Source of the DNA: JADKAV01 sp963818505
GTDB lineage: Bacteria; Actinomycetota; Actinomycetes; S36-B12; UBA10799
Direction of reading: 5' to 3'
NCBI GenBank assembly: GCA_963818505.1
Contig: CAWFSJ010000005.1
Location: forward strand, 682,001-746,000
Length of the DNA: 64,000 bases
The notes beneath the pieces were generated by a model. The model worked only from the letters and a program-made list of their open reading frames with translations. It ran no database searches and was not told the DNA's origin. Positions within the stretch are counted from its first letter, which is position 1. The number at the start of each line of letters is the position of its first letter. A program made the position numbers and the translations under genes. This document shows positions 1 through 8,263 of this stretch, in pieces.

Positions 1-278
1 TTCGCCCCGATGATCTGCTTCACGACCTTGCCACCGGAGAAGACGTTCATGGTGGGGATGGAGGTGATGCCGTACTGGGCGGCGATGGCCGGGTTCTCAT
101 CGACGTTGAGCTTGGCTACGACGACCTCGGTGTGCTCGCCGGCGAGCTCCTCGAGGATGGGCGCGACCATGCGGCAGGGTCCGCACCACTCGGCCCAGAA
201 GTCGACGATCACGGGCTTGTCGCTCATGAGCACGTCGTCGGCGAAGCTGGCGTCGGTCACGGTCTTAGTGGCAGACAT
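1..278 (-). CDS. trxA: Thioredoxin (partial, C-terminus off the left edge)
   Basis: Thioredoxin, a cytoplasmic dithiol reductant for ribonucleotide reductase, methionine sulfoxide reductases and other targets, recycled by thioredoxin reductase. Ninety-two residues are visible. The active site WCGPC sits about 30 residues in, and the cis-proline loop (SIPT) follows about 45 residues later, both where the family has them. The ATG at 278 is preceded by an AGGAG-type ribosome binding site (AAGGAGAC). It lies 44 bases after trxB on the same strand, so the two probably share a transcript in the sigM-trxB-trxA order known from Streptomyces and mycobacteria. Only the last 15 or so residues should be missing. 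Confidence 0.96.
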   Translation of the reverse strand, partial: MSATKTVTDASFADDVLMSDKPVIVDFWAEWCGPCRMVAPILEELAGEHTEVVVAKLNVDENPAIAAQYGITSIPTMNVFSGGKVVKQIIGA

Positions 279-322
279 GGGTCTCCTTCGTTGTTGGGTT
301 CGAGCCTAACTGCTGCTGGTTC

Positions 323-1258
323 TCAGGCGTGCTCGGCAAGGTGACGTTCAGCGTCGAGTGCCGCTGAGCAGCCGCTGCCGGCAGCGGTGATCGCCTGCCG
401 GTAGGTGTGGTCGACCAGGTCGCCTGCAGCGAACACGCCCTCGACGTTGGTCTTGGTCGTGCGTCCCTGGACCAGCACGTAGCCCTCGCCGTCAAGATCG
501 ACCTGCCCCTTGACCAACTCGGAGCGAGGGTCGTGGCCGATTGCGATGAAAACGCCGGTGACATCCAGGATGCGTTCCTGGCCGGTCACGCGGTCGCGAA
601 GTCGCAACCCGTTGACCTTCTCGTCGCCGAGGACGTCGAGGACCTCGCTGTTCCATGCGACCTCGATCTTGGGGTTGGCCAGTGCCCGCTCGGCCATGAT
701 CGCGCTGGCCCGGAACTCATCGCGCCGGTGCACGATGGTGACTTTCTCGGCGAAGCGGGTCAGGAAGGTGGCCTCCTCCATCGCGGAATCGCCCCCGCCG
801 ATCACTGCGATGTGAGCGCCGCGGAAGAAGAAGCCGTCACACGTGGCACACCAGGAGACTCCGTGCCCGGACAGGCGCTTCTCATTGGGAAGCCCGAGTT
901 CGCGGTATCCGGAACCCATGGCCAGGATCACGGTCCGAGCCCGCCAGACGTTACCGGCGTCGTCGGTGACCTCCTTGACGTCGCCCTCGAGCTTGACCTC
1001 GGTGGCGTCCTGGGTCAGGATCGTGGCCCCGAAACGCTGCGCCTGCTCGCGCATCGCGGTCATGAGATCGGGGCCCTGGATGCCCTCGGCGAAACCCGGG
1101 TAGTTCTCCACCTCGGTGGTGTTCATCAGCGCGCCGCCAGCGGTCACCGCACCCTCGATGAGAATCGGCGCCAACTGCGCGCGGGCCGCGTAGATGGCCG
1201 CGGTGTAGCCGGCCGGGCCGGACCCAACGATGACAACCTGATGTACTTCCTCGGTCAC
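323..1258 (-). CDS. trxB: Thioredoxin reductase
   Basis: FAD-containing NADPH:thioredoxin reductase (311 aa), which regenerates the thioredoxin encoded next to it. Visible motifs are the N-terminal FAD GxGxxG (GSGPAG, about residues 12-17), the redox pair CATC (about residues 137-140, followed by DGFFFRG), a second Rossmann motif GGGDSAMEE for NADPH, and the C-terminal FAD motif FAAGDLVD. The length fits the low-molecular-weight bacterial class. I chose the GTG at 1258 over an in-frame ATG at 1300 because GAGGGAG lies 6-7 bases before the GTG and homology starts right after it. In mycobacteria and Streptomyces this gene sits downstream of sigM and is part of its redox-stress regulon. Confidence 0.95.
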   Translation of the reverse strand: MTEEVHQVVIVGSGPAGYTAAIYAARAQLAPILIEGAVTAGGALMNTTEVENYPGFAEGIQGPDLMTAMREQAQRFGATILTQDATEVKLEGDVKEVTDDAGNVWRARTVILAMGSGYRELGLPNEKRLSGHGVSWCATCDGFFFRGAHIAVIGGGDSAMEEATFLTRFAEKVTIVHRRDEFRASAIMAERALANPKIEVAWNSEVLDVLGDEKVNGLRLRDRVTGQERILDVTGVFIAIGHDPRSELVKGQVDLDGEGYVLVQGRTTKTNVEGVFAAGDLVDHTYRQAITAAGSGCSAALDAERHLAEHA

Positions 1259-1333
1259 GACGTACTCCCTCTTTCTGGCTCTGCCAGGCATAACCGGCAT
1301 AGGGGGGCCAGGTATTCCGATCCGGAACAGTAC

Positions 1334-1921
1334 CTAGAGCGTAGCCGTGGAGTTGTCGACGTCCAGAAGGAAGTGGCGAATCACATGGCTGTCGGTCGAT
1401 CCGCAGTCCGGTGACACGACCCACACCTCCTCGTATTCGCTGTCGCCGGGGTAGTTGCTGACGATGACCACTGCCGAACCGCCGGCATACAAGCCGACGT
1501 CGAGTACCAGGACCGTGCCGTAGGCATCGATCGACTCGGTGCAGGCGCCCAGTGCAGAGGCCGAATCCGCGAACGTGTTGGTGGGTTCATCGGTTGCGGG
1601 GGCACCCATGAAACGGGAGCGCAGCTGTGCGTCGAACTGGCCAGGATCGTAGATGGCACCGGCTTTGACGATTGGCTGCGCCGTGGGGGTCGGTGTGGAA
1701 GGGCTGCCACCGGCCACGCTGATGAGCATGACGAAAGCAGCCACCGCCGCTGCCACGAGCAGGCCGCTGAGGCGTCGCTGATGGCGAGGGGTCAGGTGCA
1801 CGACCTCTGCCACCTGCGATTCCTGCGCCAGTCGGTCGAGCACCGCTCGGCGGACATCGGCCGGTATGCCGACGGAGGGCAGGCCGGCAAGCCGCGCGCG
1901 CACTTCCTCGTCGCTGGTCAT
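1334..1921 (-). CDS. Putative membrane anti-sigma factor partner of SigM
   Basis: 195-residue protein with a cytoplasmic N-terminal stretch of about 50 residues, one transmembrane helix (around LVAAAVAAFVMLISVAGG), and an extracytoplasmic C-terminal half. No HxxxCxxC zinc motif of ZAS anti-sigma factors is present. Its ATG overlaps the sigM stop (ATGA, 1918-1921), so translation is coupled. The position matches Rv3912 and Streptomyces homologues, which are anti-sigma factors of SigM. That function is inferred from topology and synteny rather than from a clear domain match. The extracytoplasmic domain has two or three cysteines (ACTES, SPDCGS) that could form a disulfide, which is speculative. 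Confidence 0.7.
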   Translation of the reverse strand: MTSDEEVRARLAGLPSVGIPADVRRAVLDRLAQESQVAEVVHLTPRHQRRLSGLLVAAAVAAFVMLISVAGGSPSTPTPTAQPIVKAGAIYDPGQFDAQLRSRFMGAPATDEPTNTFADSASALGACTESIDAYGTVLVLDVGLYAGGSAVVIVSNYPGDSEYEEVWVVSPDCGSTDSHVIRHFLLDVDNSTATL

Positions 1922-2508
1922 GACCGGTCACCTCCCTCGTTCTCCCGTAGGACGACATGCTCTGCGTCGGGGTTCCGAACATTGCTCAAACGTTTGGCCA
2001 GTTTTGCGCGACCGCGGGCGCACCGGCTCTTGATGGTTCCCGGCGGGCACTGCAGGATCGCTGCCGCGTCGTCGACCGAGTAGCCCTGCACGTCCACGAG
2101 CACGATCGCGGCCCGCTGGTCCTCCGGCAGTTCGGACAACGCCCGCTCAAGCTCGATCTGCAGCTCCCTGTTGGCGACGTCGTCGACGTCATGAGCAGTG
2201 TCGTGCAAGGTCTCGATCCAAGCGGTCGTCGGGCGGGTCTTACGGCGGCGATGCTGGTCCAGGCAGGCATTGACGACGATCCGGTGCAGCCAGGTGGTCA
2301 CTGCCGCGTCGCCGCGAAACGAGCCCGCCCGCCGGAAGGCCGAGATCATCGCCTCCTGCAGCGCGTCGGAGGCGTCCTCCGGGCTGCCGGCCGTGCGCAG
2401 CGCCACGGCCCACAGTCGGTCCTGATGGCGGCCGAACAACTCCCCGAACGCAGCCGTATCGCCGGCCACGTGAGCGGTCAGCAGGTCGGCATCCGAACGA
2501 GGATCCAC
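1918..2508 (-). CDS. sigM: ECF RNA polymerase sigma factor, SigM type
   Basis: 196-residue ECF sigma factor. Region 2 is recognisable (FGRHQDRLWAVALR, then the DALQEAMISAFRRAGSFRG core and WLHRIVVNACLDQHRR). Region 4 carries a helix-turn-helix (LPEDQRAAIVLVDVQGYSVD, then AAILQCPPGTIKSRCARGR). It begins with GTG at 2508, only 3 bases after the stop of the pseudokinase gene, and overlaps its putative anti-sigma gene by 4 bases. The order murJ-pseudokinase-sigM-anti-sigma-trxB-trxA is the conserved actinobacterial arrangement, which supports the SigM assignment. In relatives SigM governs part of the oxidative and envelope stress response. Confidence 0.88.
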   Translation of the reverse strand: MDPRSDADLLTAHVAGDTAAFGELFGRHQDRLWAVALRTAGSPEDASDALQEAMISAFRRAGSFRGDAAVTTWLHRIVVNACLDQHRRRKTRPTTAWIETLHDTAHDVDDVANRELQIELERALSELPEDQRAAIVLVDVQGYSVDDAAAILQCPPGTIKSRCARGRAKLAKRLSNVRNPDAEHVVLRENEGGDRS

Positions 2509-2511
2509 GCG

Positions 2512-3888
2512 TCAGCCGCTACGGATGACTATTGAACGCACGCCGCCACGATAGCCGCCGTCGATCCAGGGCAGCCGCGTGAACCAGACCACCACGTAGC
2601 GCCCTGTCATCGGCCGCGCAGAACGCAGCAGTATGTGGCGTCCGGCCCCAGTGACCGAGGCGAACGTTCGGTAGCGGTCAGGAACGGCGTGCTTGCGGTC
2701 GGCGATGAGGACGGTCAGGTTGCTGTTGGCACCCACGAGTTGGAGATCGACGCTGGTCACCGATCGCGGCGCTCCCAGGTCCACCCGCAGACCCACGCCG
2801 GGTTTCCCCCCAAGGGCCGGGTCGTAGTAAGTCATGGTGGTCCAGGCCGTCAGGGGTTTGCCGTCGAGGGCGAACTTCACTTGGGTCGGTGATTCCCCAT
2901 CCACGCCGTAGGGGTCGTAGTCCTTCGCGCTCACGATGGGCAGGCGGCGCTCGTCAGGGGCCAGGCCGGGAACGAGGTCGGCGACACCCTGGGCCCGCGT
3001 CTGGGCCGTCACAGGGTCACCTGGTCGGCTGGCGGCATCAGCCAGGCCCATCACGACGGCGGTGCCGGTCAACGCCCCCGCGAAGCCTCCGACCAGGATC
3101 CGCCGGCGCCGCTTGGCGATGATTTCACCGCGCGGCGAGGCCCAGGACGCAGCTGCCTGGGTGCGCAGGTCGGCGGCAAGGTCGGCGGCGTTGCTGTACT
3201 GGCCGCGCCAGCACCTGTCCACGATGCGCGCGAGGTCCTGGGGGACCTCGGCCACGAGCCCGCGCACTGGCGCAGGGTTTCCCCGCTGGGCGCCGGGTGC
3301 CCACTGCAGGCCGACCTCGGTGGGAAACGGCCAGCGCGCGCTCAGGCAGGCGTAGAGCAACGAGCCGATCCCATGGATGTCAGCGGCCACAGGTTCCAAG
3401 TCAGGCTCGCGCCCGTACAGCGATGCGTCCACGCCATGGCCGCGAACCCGCACGCTGCCGTCCGGTTGGACCATGATCGTGGCCGGGCGCAGTCTGCCGT
3501 GCGTCACGCCCTGGGCATGGGCTGAGGCGATGGCCCTCGCCGCCTGACCGACGGTCACAGTCGCGGCGTGGGCAGTCATGGGTTCCTGGAGGACTTCTGG
3601 CAGGGACAGCCCAGCGATCCACTCGGTGATGATGACCAACTCGTCGTCGGGCTCCGGGCCCATCACGTCGAGCACATTCGCGAAACGCCGGTCGGTGATG
3701 TGCGCAGCGGCCACGGCGGCGTGTGCCAAGGCGGCGGTGCGAGCGTCGTTGCCGTCGACGATACGCAGACCCACGGTGCGGCGAAGCCGGTTGTCGTAGG
3801 CGCGCCAGAGGGTCGACCCCGCTACCTGCGCGACGAGGTCGATCAATTCGTAGCGCTCGCGCCAATGCCGCGTCGCTGCCTCCGTCAC
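2512..3888 (-). CDS. MurJ-associated pseudokinase with C-terminal discoidin-like domain
   Basis: 458-residue single-pass membrane protein. Residues about 10-260 have a protein-kinase fold, but every catalytic signature is lost: the glycine loop reads VAQVAGSTLW, the VAIK lysine position reads GLRIV, HRDLKPxN is replaced by HGRLRPATI, and DFG by RGHG. An Arg-rich stretch and one transmembrane helix follow, then a beta-rich extracytoplasmic domain resembling the C-terminus of mycobacterial Rv3910. In Mycobacterium this pseudokinase is fused to MurJ (MviN) and, once phosphorylated, recruits FhaA to restrain lipid II flipping. Here it is a separate gene downstream of murJ. Start is GTG at 3888. 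Confidence 0.88.
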   Translation of the reverse strand: MTEAATRHWRERYELIDLVAQVAGSTLWRAYDNRLRRTVGLRIVDGNDARTAALAHAAVAAAHITDRRFANVLDVMGPEPDDELVIITEWIAGLSLPEVLQEPMTAHAATVTVGQAARAIASAHAQGVTHGRLRPATIMVQPDGSVRVRGHGVDASLYGREPDLEPVAADIHGIGSLLYACLSARWPFPTEVGLQWAPGAQRGNPAPVRGLVAEVPQDLARIVDRCWRGQYSNAADLAADLRTQAAASWASPRGEIIAKRRRRILVGGFAGALTGTAVVMGLADAASRPGDPVTAQTRAQGVADLVPGLAPDERRLPIVSAKDYDPYGVDGESPTQVKFALDGKPLTAWTTMTYYDPALGGKPGVGLRVDLGAPRSVTSVDLQLVGANSNLTVLIADRKHAVPDRYRTFASVTGAGRHILLRSARPMTGRYVVVWFTRLPWIDGGYRGGVRSIVIRSG

Positions 3889-3963
3889 GCTCTCAGGGTA
3901 GGGCAGAACCTCCGATGCCTTCGCCAGTGAGGGTCAGCCTTTCAGGCCGGTGTCCGGAGTGCC

Positions 3964-5646
3964 TCAGGCCTTGCGGGCGAAAGGTAGTTTGTGGGCGACC
4001 ATCGCCCATGCCGCGGAGACCTCCCGGACCCGCAGGATCCTGGCCAGGACCACGTAAGCCAGCACCGCCACAGCTGACGTGACGGCGGCTGCGAACAGTG
4101 CCCACCCGGGCAGGCCCACGAAACCGAGGCGGACTGCCTGTCCGCGTACGTCACCGATCAGTTCGGTGAGCCCCAGGTTGACCCCCAGTCCGATGGCCGC
4201 GGCGAGAACCCCCGCGATGATCAGGCGGGCCAGCACCCACGCGGTCTGGCGGCCCTGGACGTGACCGAGGCGGCGCGACAGCACGTACCAGGCCAAGGCG
4301 AACGTGAACCAGTAGGCGATCGAGTAGCCCAGAGCGAGGGCGGTGACCTTGAACTCCACACTGGCCAGGTAGAACAGCGGTATCGAGAAGCCCACCATGA
4401 CGATGTTGTAGACCACGGTGAGGTAGAAGGGGGTCCGGGTGTCCTCCACCGAGTACCAGCCGCGTAGAAGCACGTAGAACATCGAGAACGGCAGCAGACC
4501 CAGCGCGAAGGCCATGACCACCAGGCCGGCATAGGTGGACGCCTCCCCAGAGCCGGCGCCGAAGCCGAAGATGACTGTGGAGATCATGGGCCCGGCCACG
4601 ATGAGGCAGACCGCTGCCGGCACGATCAGCACCGCCACCAGGCGCATGCCGTCAGCCACGAACGCACCCACCTTGGCGAAGTCCTTCTGGGCCGCAGAGC
4701 GGCTCATCCGGGGCAGCAGCGCAGTCATGATCGAGATTGTGATCACCGAGTGCGGGAGCATGAAGATCAGGTAGGCCTTCTGGTAGGTCGTGAGGCCCTG
4801 GGCGACGGCGTCGACCTCCGAGGCCAGGACGTTGGCCAAGGTCGCCAGACGGGTGACGACCAGGAATCCGAGCTGGTTGACCAGGACCAGACCGATGGTC
4901 CAGAGGGCGAGCTTGCCTGTGTGGCCCAGACCGAATCCCCGAAGGCCCCGGACGTTCGCGAAGCGGAAGCCCGACCGGTACAACACGGGAATGAGCACCA
5001 GGGCCTGCAAGGCCACGCCGAGGGTGGTCATGATCCCGAGCCAGGCCACTTCGCGGTCGGTGATCGTGTCGACGCTGACCTGGTCCCCGGCAACCCGCAG
5101 GAATGCCACGGCAGCACCGATGACGACGATGTTGTTCACGATGGGCGCGAACATGGGGGAGCCGAAACGGCCACGCGCATTGAGCACCTGGCTGAACATC
5201 GTGTAGAGCCCGTAGAAGATGATCTGCGGCAGGCACAGTCGGGCGAAGGCGACTGCGAGGTCGAACTCGCGGGCCGAGTACTCGCTGGTGGCGTAGAGGT
5301 GCACGATCCAGGGGGCTGCCAGAACAGCAGCGACGGTAAGCACGAACGTGATCAGCGCGACGATACGCAAGAGGCGGTTGGCGAAACCGTGCCCGCCGTC
5401 CTCGTCGTCCTGCATGTGCCGTACCAGCTGCGGGATGAACACCGCGTTGAGAGCACCACCGGCAACAAGGATGTAGATGATGTTCGGTAAGGAGTTGCCG
5501 AGGCTGTACGTGTCGGCCAGAGTGCCGAACCCGATCGCCGCGACGAGCGCCATGTCCCGGACCAGGCCGGTGATCCGTGAGGTGATGGTCCCGGCCGCCA
5601 TGAGGGCACTTGAGCGTAGGACACCTGCCTGCTCCCCAGTGCTCAC
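3964..5646 (-). CDS. murJ: Lipid II flippase MurJ (MviN)
   Basis: 560-residue polytopic protein of the MOP exporter superfamily that moves lipid II across the membrane for peptidoglycan synthesis. The N-terminus carries the family signature (TSRITGLVRDMALVAAIG, then ADTYSLGNSLPNIIY and GGALNAVFIP). I count about 14 hydrophobic helices. It starts with GTG at 5646, overlapping the DUF6049 stop by 4 bases (GTGA), so the two are translationally coupled. There is no fused pseudokinase at the C-terminus; that domain is the next gene downstream. The C-terminal tail after the last helix is short (about 20 residues, basic). Confidence 0.94.
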   Translation of the reverse strand: MSTGEQAGVLRSSALMAAGTITSRITGLVRDMALVAAIGFGTLADTYSLGNSLPNIIYILVAGGALNAVFIPQLVRHMQDDEDGGHGFANRLLRIVALITFVLTVAAVLAAPWIVHLYATSEYSAREFDLAVAFARLCLPQIIFYGLYTMFSQVLNARGRFGSPMFAPIVNNIVVIGAAVAFLRVAGDQVSVDTITDREVAWLGIMTTLGVALQALVLIPVLYRSGFRFANVRGLRGFGLGHTGKLALWTIGLVLVNQLGFLVVTRLATLANVLASEVDAVAQGLTTYQKAYLIFMLPHSVITISIMTALLPRMSRSAAQKDFAKVGAFVADGMRLVAVLIVPAAVCLIVAGPMISTVIFGFGAGSGEASTYAGLVVMAFALGLLPFSMFYVLLRGWYSVEDTRTPFYLTVVYNIVMVGFSIPLFYLASVEFKVTALALGYSIAYWFTFALAWYVLSRRLGHVQGRQTAWVLARLIIAGVLAAAIGLGVNLGLTELIGDVRGQAVRLGFVGLPGWALFAAAVTSAVAVLAYVVLARILRVREVSAAWAMVAHKLPFARKA

Positions 5647-7673
5647 GAACCCTCCTGCCGGGCCTTGCTGCGACGCACGAAGTTCATTCCCAGCAGGAAT
5701 GCAAGGAGCACGAACGCCCCCGACACCACGTAGGCCGCCGCCCGCGAGTAGGCCGTCGTCCTGACCTGAACGGTCACGGGTTCGCCGTACCGTCGCCCCT
5801 CGGGGGTCGTGAGCTGCAGCCTCACCGGCAGCGTGCCGGAGCCGACGACCTTCGCCTCAACCTCGAGACTGACCTTGCGCCCGGCTGGGACCTCGAAGGC
5901 GGCGATCTCAGGCGCAGACAGCCGGGCCGGCTCGTCAGACTCCAACCGGATGCCGACGAGCACGTCCTGATCGAGGTCGTTGGCCACGGTTACCGGAATC
6001 CGCCCTGAATCACCCGGAAGGGTGAACGTGCCCGTTGTGGCCACGCGCACCTTCGAGGTCTGGCTGGCCAACTGGGCACTGACACTGCGCACCAACTGGA
6101 TCCCTGTCTGCCCCTCAGCTCGCCAGGCCGCAGACGCCTGCCTGATCACCGACTCCCCGTAGCGCACGCCGCTGGGTTCGGTCAGGATCGACTCGAGGCG
6201 ATCAGCCTGCCTGGCCTGGGCCTTGATCGTGTCCAGGTACTCGGTCGACAACTCCGCAGCGCGTTGTTCGGGGGGGTAGGGCAGGCGGGTGCGCGCAACC
6301 TCGACGGCGTCCTTGCGGGCTGCCCTGAATCCCGCAAGTTCGGCGTAAGGCACCTGGCGCAGAGCGCGCAACGTCTGTTTAAGGAAACCGGATCGGGGAC
6401 TCCAGCGCTGGTCGGGCACCGCCAGGATGCTGCGCGGCTGGTCCGGCAGTTCGGCCGCGGACATCGCGAGTTCGGCAAGGAACTGTTGGCGCGCAGCCAG
6501 ACCCTCGGACGGGTTGTCCTGGGGCAGCGCCAGCGCCGCGGCCAGCCCGCTGTCGGCGAGGGCGACCGGCAACCCGCTCCAGCTGGTGAAACCGTCGGGG
6601 GTGTACGTGAGCCCTGGGGTGGGCGGGATCGCCGCGTCGGAGAGCAGCAGATCCGTGGCGCCCGCGTCCCGGAAGACGCGCATCGTCGAGGAGTTGGTGA
6701 AGCCCCCCGCCGGCCATGCGAGCACTTCGCGCACGGGCTGGCGGATCTGGGCCGAGACGTCGGCCGACGCCCGTTCGGTGGCCAGTTCGATCACGTCACG
6801 CATGCCGTCGCGGTCCAGGGCGGTCGCATCGGGCAGGGCGTACGCGGTAGCCATGGCCGGCGCCGTGGACGACGCTTGCCGGACCTGTTCCAGCCAAGCG
6901 GTGGCCACCTCCGCGCCCGAACCCTGGGCCGGCTCGGAGTCGCTGGGCCCTGAGACGACCAGGTACCCGTCCTGCATCTCCTCAGCGGTCTGCAGAAGGC
7001 ACGGGTCGAACACCCATGTGATCCGTGAATCGCCGGCGGCCCCGACGATCCGATCCAGGCGCCCGCCGGGTGCCATTTCGGCGGCGGTGCGTTCGCTGAG
7101 CTGCACTGAGTCCAGGGCCCGGTCGGGAGCGGTGCTGACCGGCCACAACCACACCAACCGGGTTGGCGACACAGAGCCTTCCGGGAACCAGGGAAGGAAG
7201 GTCCTGGACAGCCCGAGACGTTGCGGCAGGCCGTCGGAGCCGGTGCCGATGACCTCCAGACCCGCGACGTAAACACCGGGGATGAACAGCGGAAGGTCAT
7301 CCAGGGGGAACTCTATGGACCAGTCGACCACGCTGCGTGCGGGGATGGACGCGATGGGTTCGCTGACTGCGAGCGTCGGGGGGCCGTCCCGATCGGTGGC
7401 ACCCGCGGCGACCGTGGCGATCTCGCTTCGGGTTGCCATAGGGCTTGGCGACAGCAGAAGGCGTACCTGTACAGCCGTGACCGGTGTCCCCGACCTGTTG
7501 CGCAACCGACCGGACATGCGAAGGGTGCCGCCGGGCTGTGGATTGAGGGGGGTCATCCTCACCAGATTGACCTCTACGCTGTCGGCGGTGACTGCTCGTG
7601 GGCTCGCATGACCACTTGAAGCCACCCCGAGGACCAGAAGCAGTGCCGCCAGAAGTGAGAGCCGCCTGCCCAC
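5643..7673 (-). CDS. DUF6049 family secreted/anchored protein
   Basis: 676-residue protein with a cleavable signal peptide (LSLLAALLLVLGVASSGHAS), a large extracytoplasmic region, a C-terminal transmembrane helix (VVSGAFVLLAFLLGMNF) and a short basic cytoplasmic tail. This topology and the position between the NUDIX gene and murJ match Rv3909 and the DUF6049 family, whose molecular function is unknown. The extracellular part holds at least two beta-rich segments, an N-terminal one about residues 30-150 and another about 560-640. GTG start at 7673 shares one base with the upstream stop codon (TAGTG). Coupling to murJ suggests a role in cell-wall export. Confidence 0.85.
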   Translation of the reverse strand: MGRRLSLLAALLLVLGVASSGHASPRAVTADSVEVNLVRMTPLNPQPGGTLRMSGRLRNRSGTPVTAVQVRLLLSPSPMATRSEIATVAAGATDRDGPPTLAVSEPIASIPARSVVDWSIEFPLDDLPLFIPGVYVAGLEVIGTGSDGLPQRLGLSRTFLPWFPEGSVSPTRLVWLWPVSTAPDRALDSVQLSERTAAEMAPGGRLDRIVGAAGDSRITWVFDPCLLQTAEEMQDGYLVVSGPSDSEPAQGSGAEVATAWLEQVRQASSTAPAMATAYALPDATALDRDGMRDVIELATERASADVSAQIRQPVREVLAWPAGGFTNSSTMRVFRDAGATDLLLSDAAIPPTPGLTYTPDGFTSWSGLPVALADSGLAAALALPQDNPSEGLAARQQFLAELAMSAAELPDQPRSILAVPDQRWSPRSGFLKQTLRALRQVPYAELAGFRAARKDAVEVARTRLPYPPEQRAAELSTEYLDTIKAQARQADRLESILTEPSGVRYGESVIRQASAAWRAEGQTGIQLVRSVSAQLASQTSKVRVATTGTFTLPGDSGRIPVTVANDLDQDVLVGIRLESDEPARLSAPEIAAFEVPAGRKVSLEVEAKVVGSGTLPVRLQLTTPEGRRYGEPVTVQVRTTAYSRAAAYVVSGAFVLLAFLLGMNFVRRSKARQEGS

Positions 7674-8155
7674 TAGAGCTCGCCGAGCATGCCGCGGGCC
7701 TTGGCCACCAGGCGACGCTCGTCACGGTAGGCGAGTTTCGCCGGCACGTCCTCGAGCGGCACCCAGGCCACTTCGACCACTTCGAGATCCTCATCGCACA
7801 GGACGCCCGACTCGTAGAGCATGAGGAAGTGATGGACCGTCTTGTGGATCCGACGGTCCTCAACGGCGAACCAGAAATCGATCACCCCGAGCGGTTCGAC
7901 GATGGACGCCTGTATGCCCGTCTCCTCGAGGACTTCGCGCAGAGCGGCCTCCTCGACGGTTTCGCCCTGTTCCACATGACCCTTGGGCAGTGACCACACC
8001 AAACGGTGCCGGCGGTCGTACCGGGCGATCAGTGGGACCAGGGTCTGGTCGTCGATCTTGTGCACCACGAGCCCCCCGGCGCTTGTCTCGTCAACCGTGG
8101 AACGCGACCGCGTCACGTACCGCAGGTTGAACCGCGAGGGTGACGGGATGGGCAT
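7673..8155 (-). CDS. NUDIX hydrolase (MutT4-like)
   Basis: 160-residue NUDIX hydrolase. The Nudix box is complete: GHVEQGETVEEAALREV followed by LEETGI (GX5EX7REUXEEXGU). The N-terminus with RSTVDETSAGGLVV and the genomic position (divergent from pcnA, upstream of DUF6049 and murJ) match mycobacterial MutT4 (Rv3908), which hydrolyses nucleoside-type diphosphate substrates; the actual substrate here cannot be read from the sequence. I chose the ATG at 8155 because a hexamer TATCCT lies 7 bases before it, giving a leaderless start, and homology begins there. A much longer open frame upstream would run into the promoter and start of pcnA. Confidence 0.88.
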   Translation of the reverse strand: MPIPSPSRFNLRYVTRSRSTVDETSAGGLVVHKIDDQTLVPLIARYDRRHRLVWSLPKGHVEQGETVEEAALREVLEETGIQASIVEPLGVIDFWFAVEDRRIHKTVHHFLMLYESGVLCDEDLEVVEVAWVPLEDVPAKLAYRDERRLVAKARGMLGEL

Positions 8156-8263
8156 GTTAGAGAGGATATGCGCAAACGCTGCGGCGTCGGTGCTACTGCA
8201 GTGTGTGGGCGTCATGACCGCCCGAGGAGAACTCGCGGTTGGCCTGGCGAATACCCTGTTCCG
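8156..8263. promoter_or_regulatory. Divergent leaderless promoters for NUDIX gene and pcnA
   Basis: The 108 bases between the two divergent starts contain TATCCT on the minus strand (8163-8168, 7 bases before the NUDIX ATG) and TACCCT on the plus strand (8252-8257, 6 bases before the pcnA GTG). Neither start has a ribosome binding site. The spacing is what leaderless actinobacterial transcripts show. Inferred from sequence only. Confidence 0.55.

Noticed and set aside
407..1414. 335-codon plus-strand open frame antisense to trxB
   Set aside because: A shadow frame; trxB on the minus strand has all cofactor and redox motifs.
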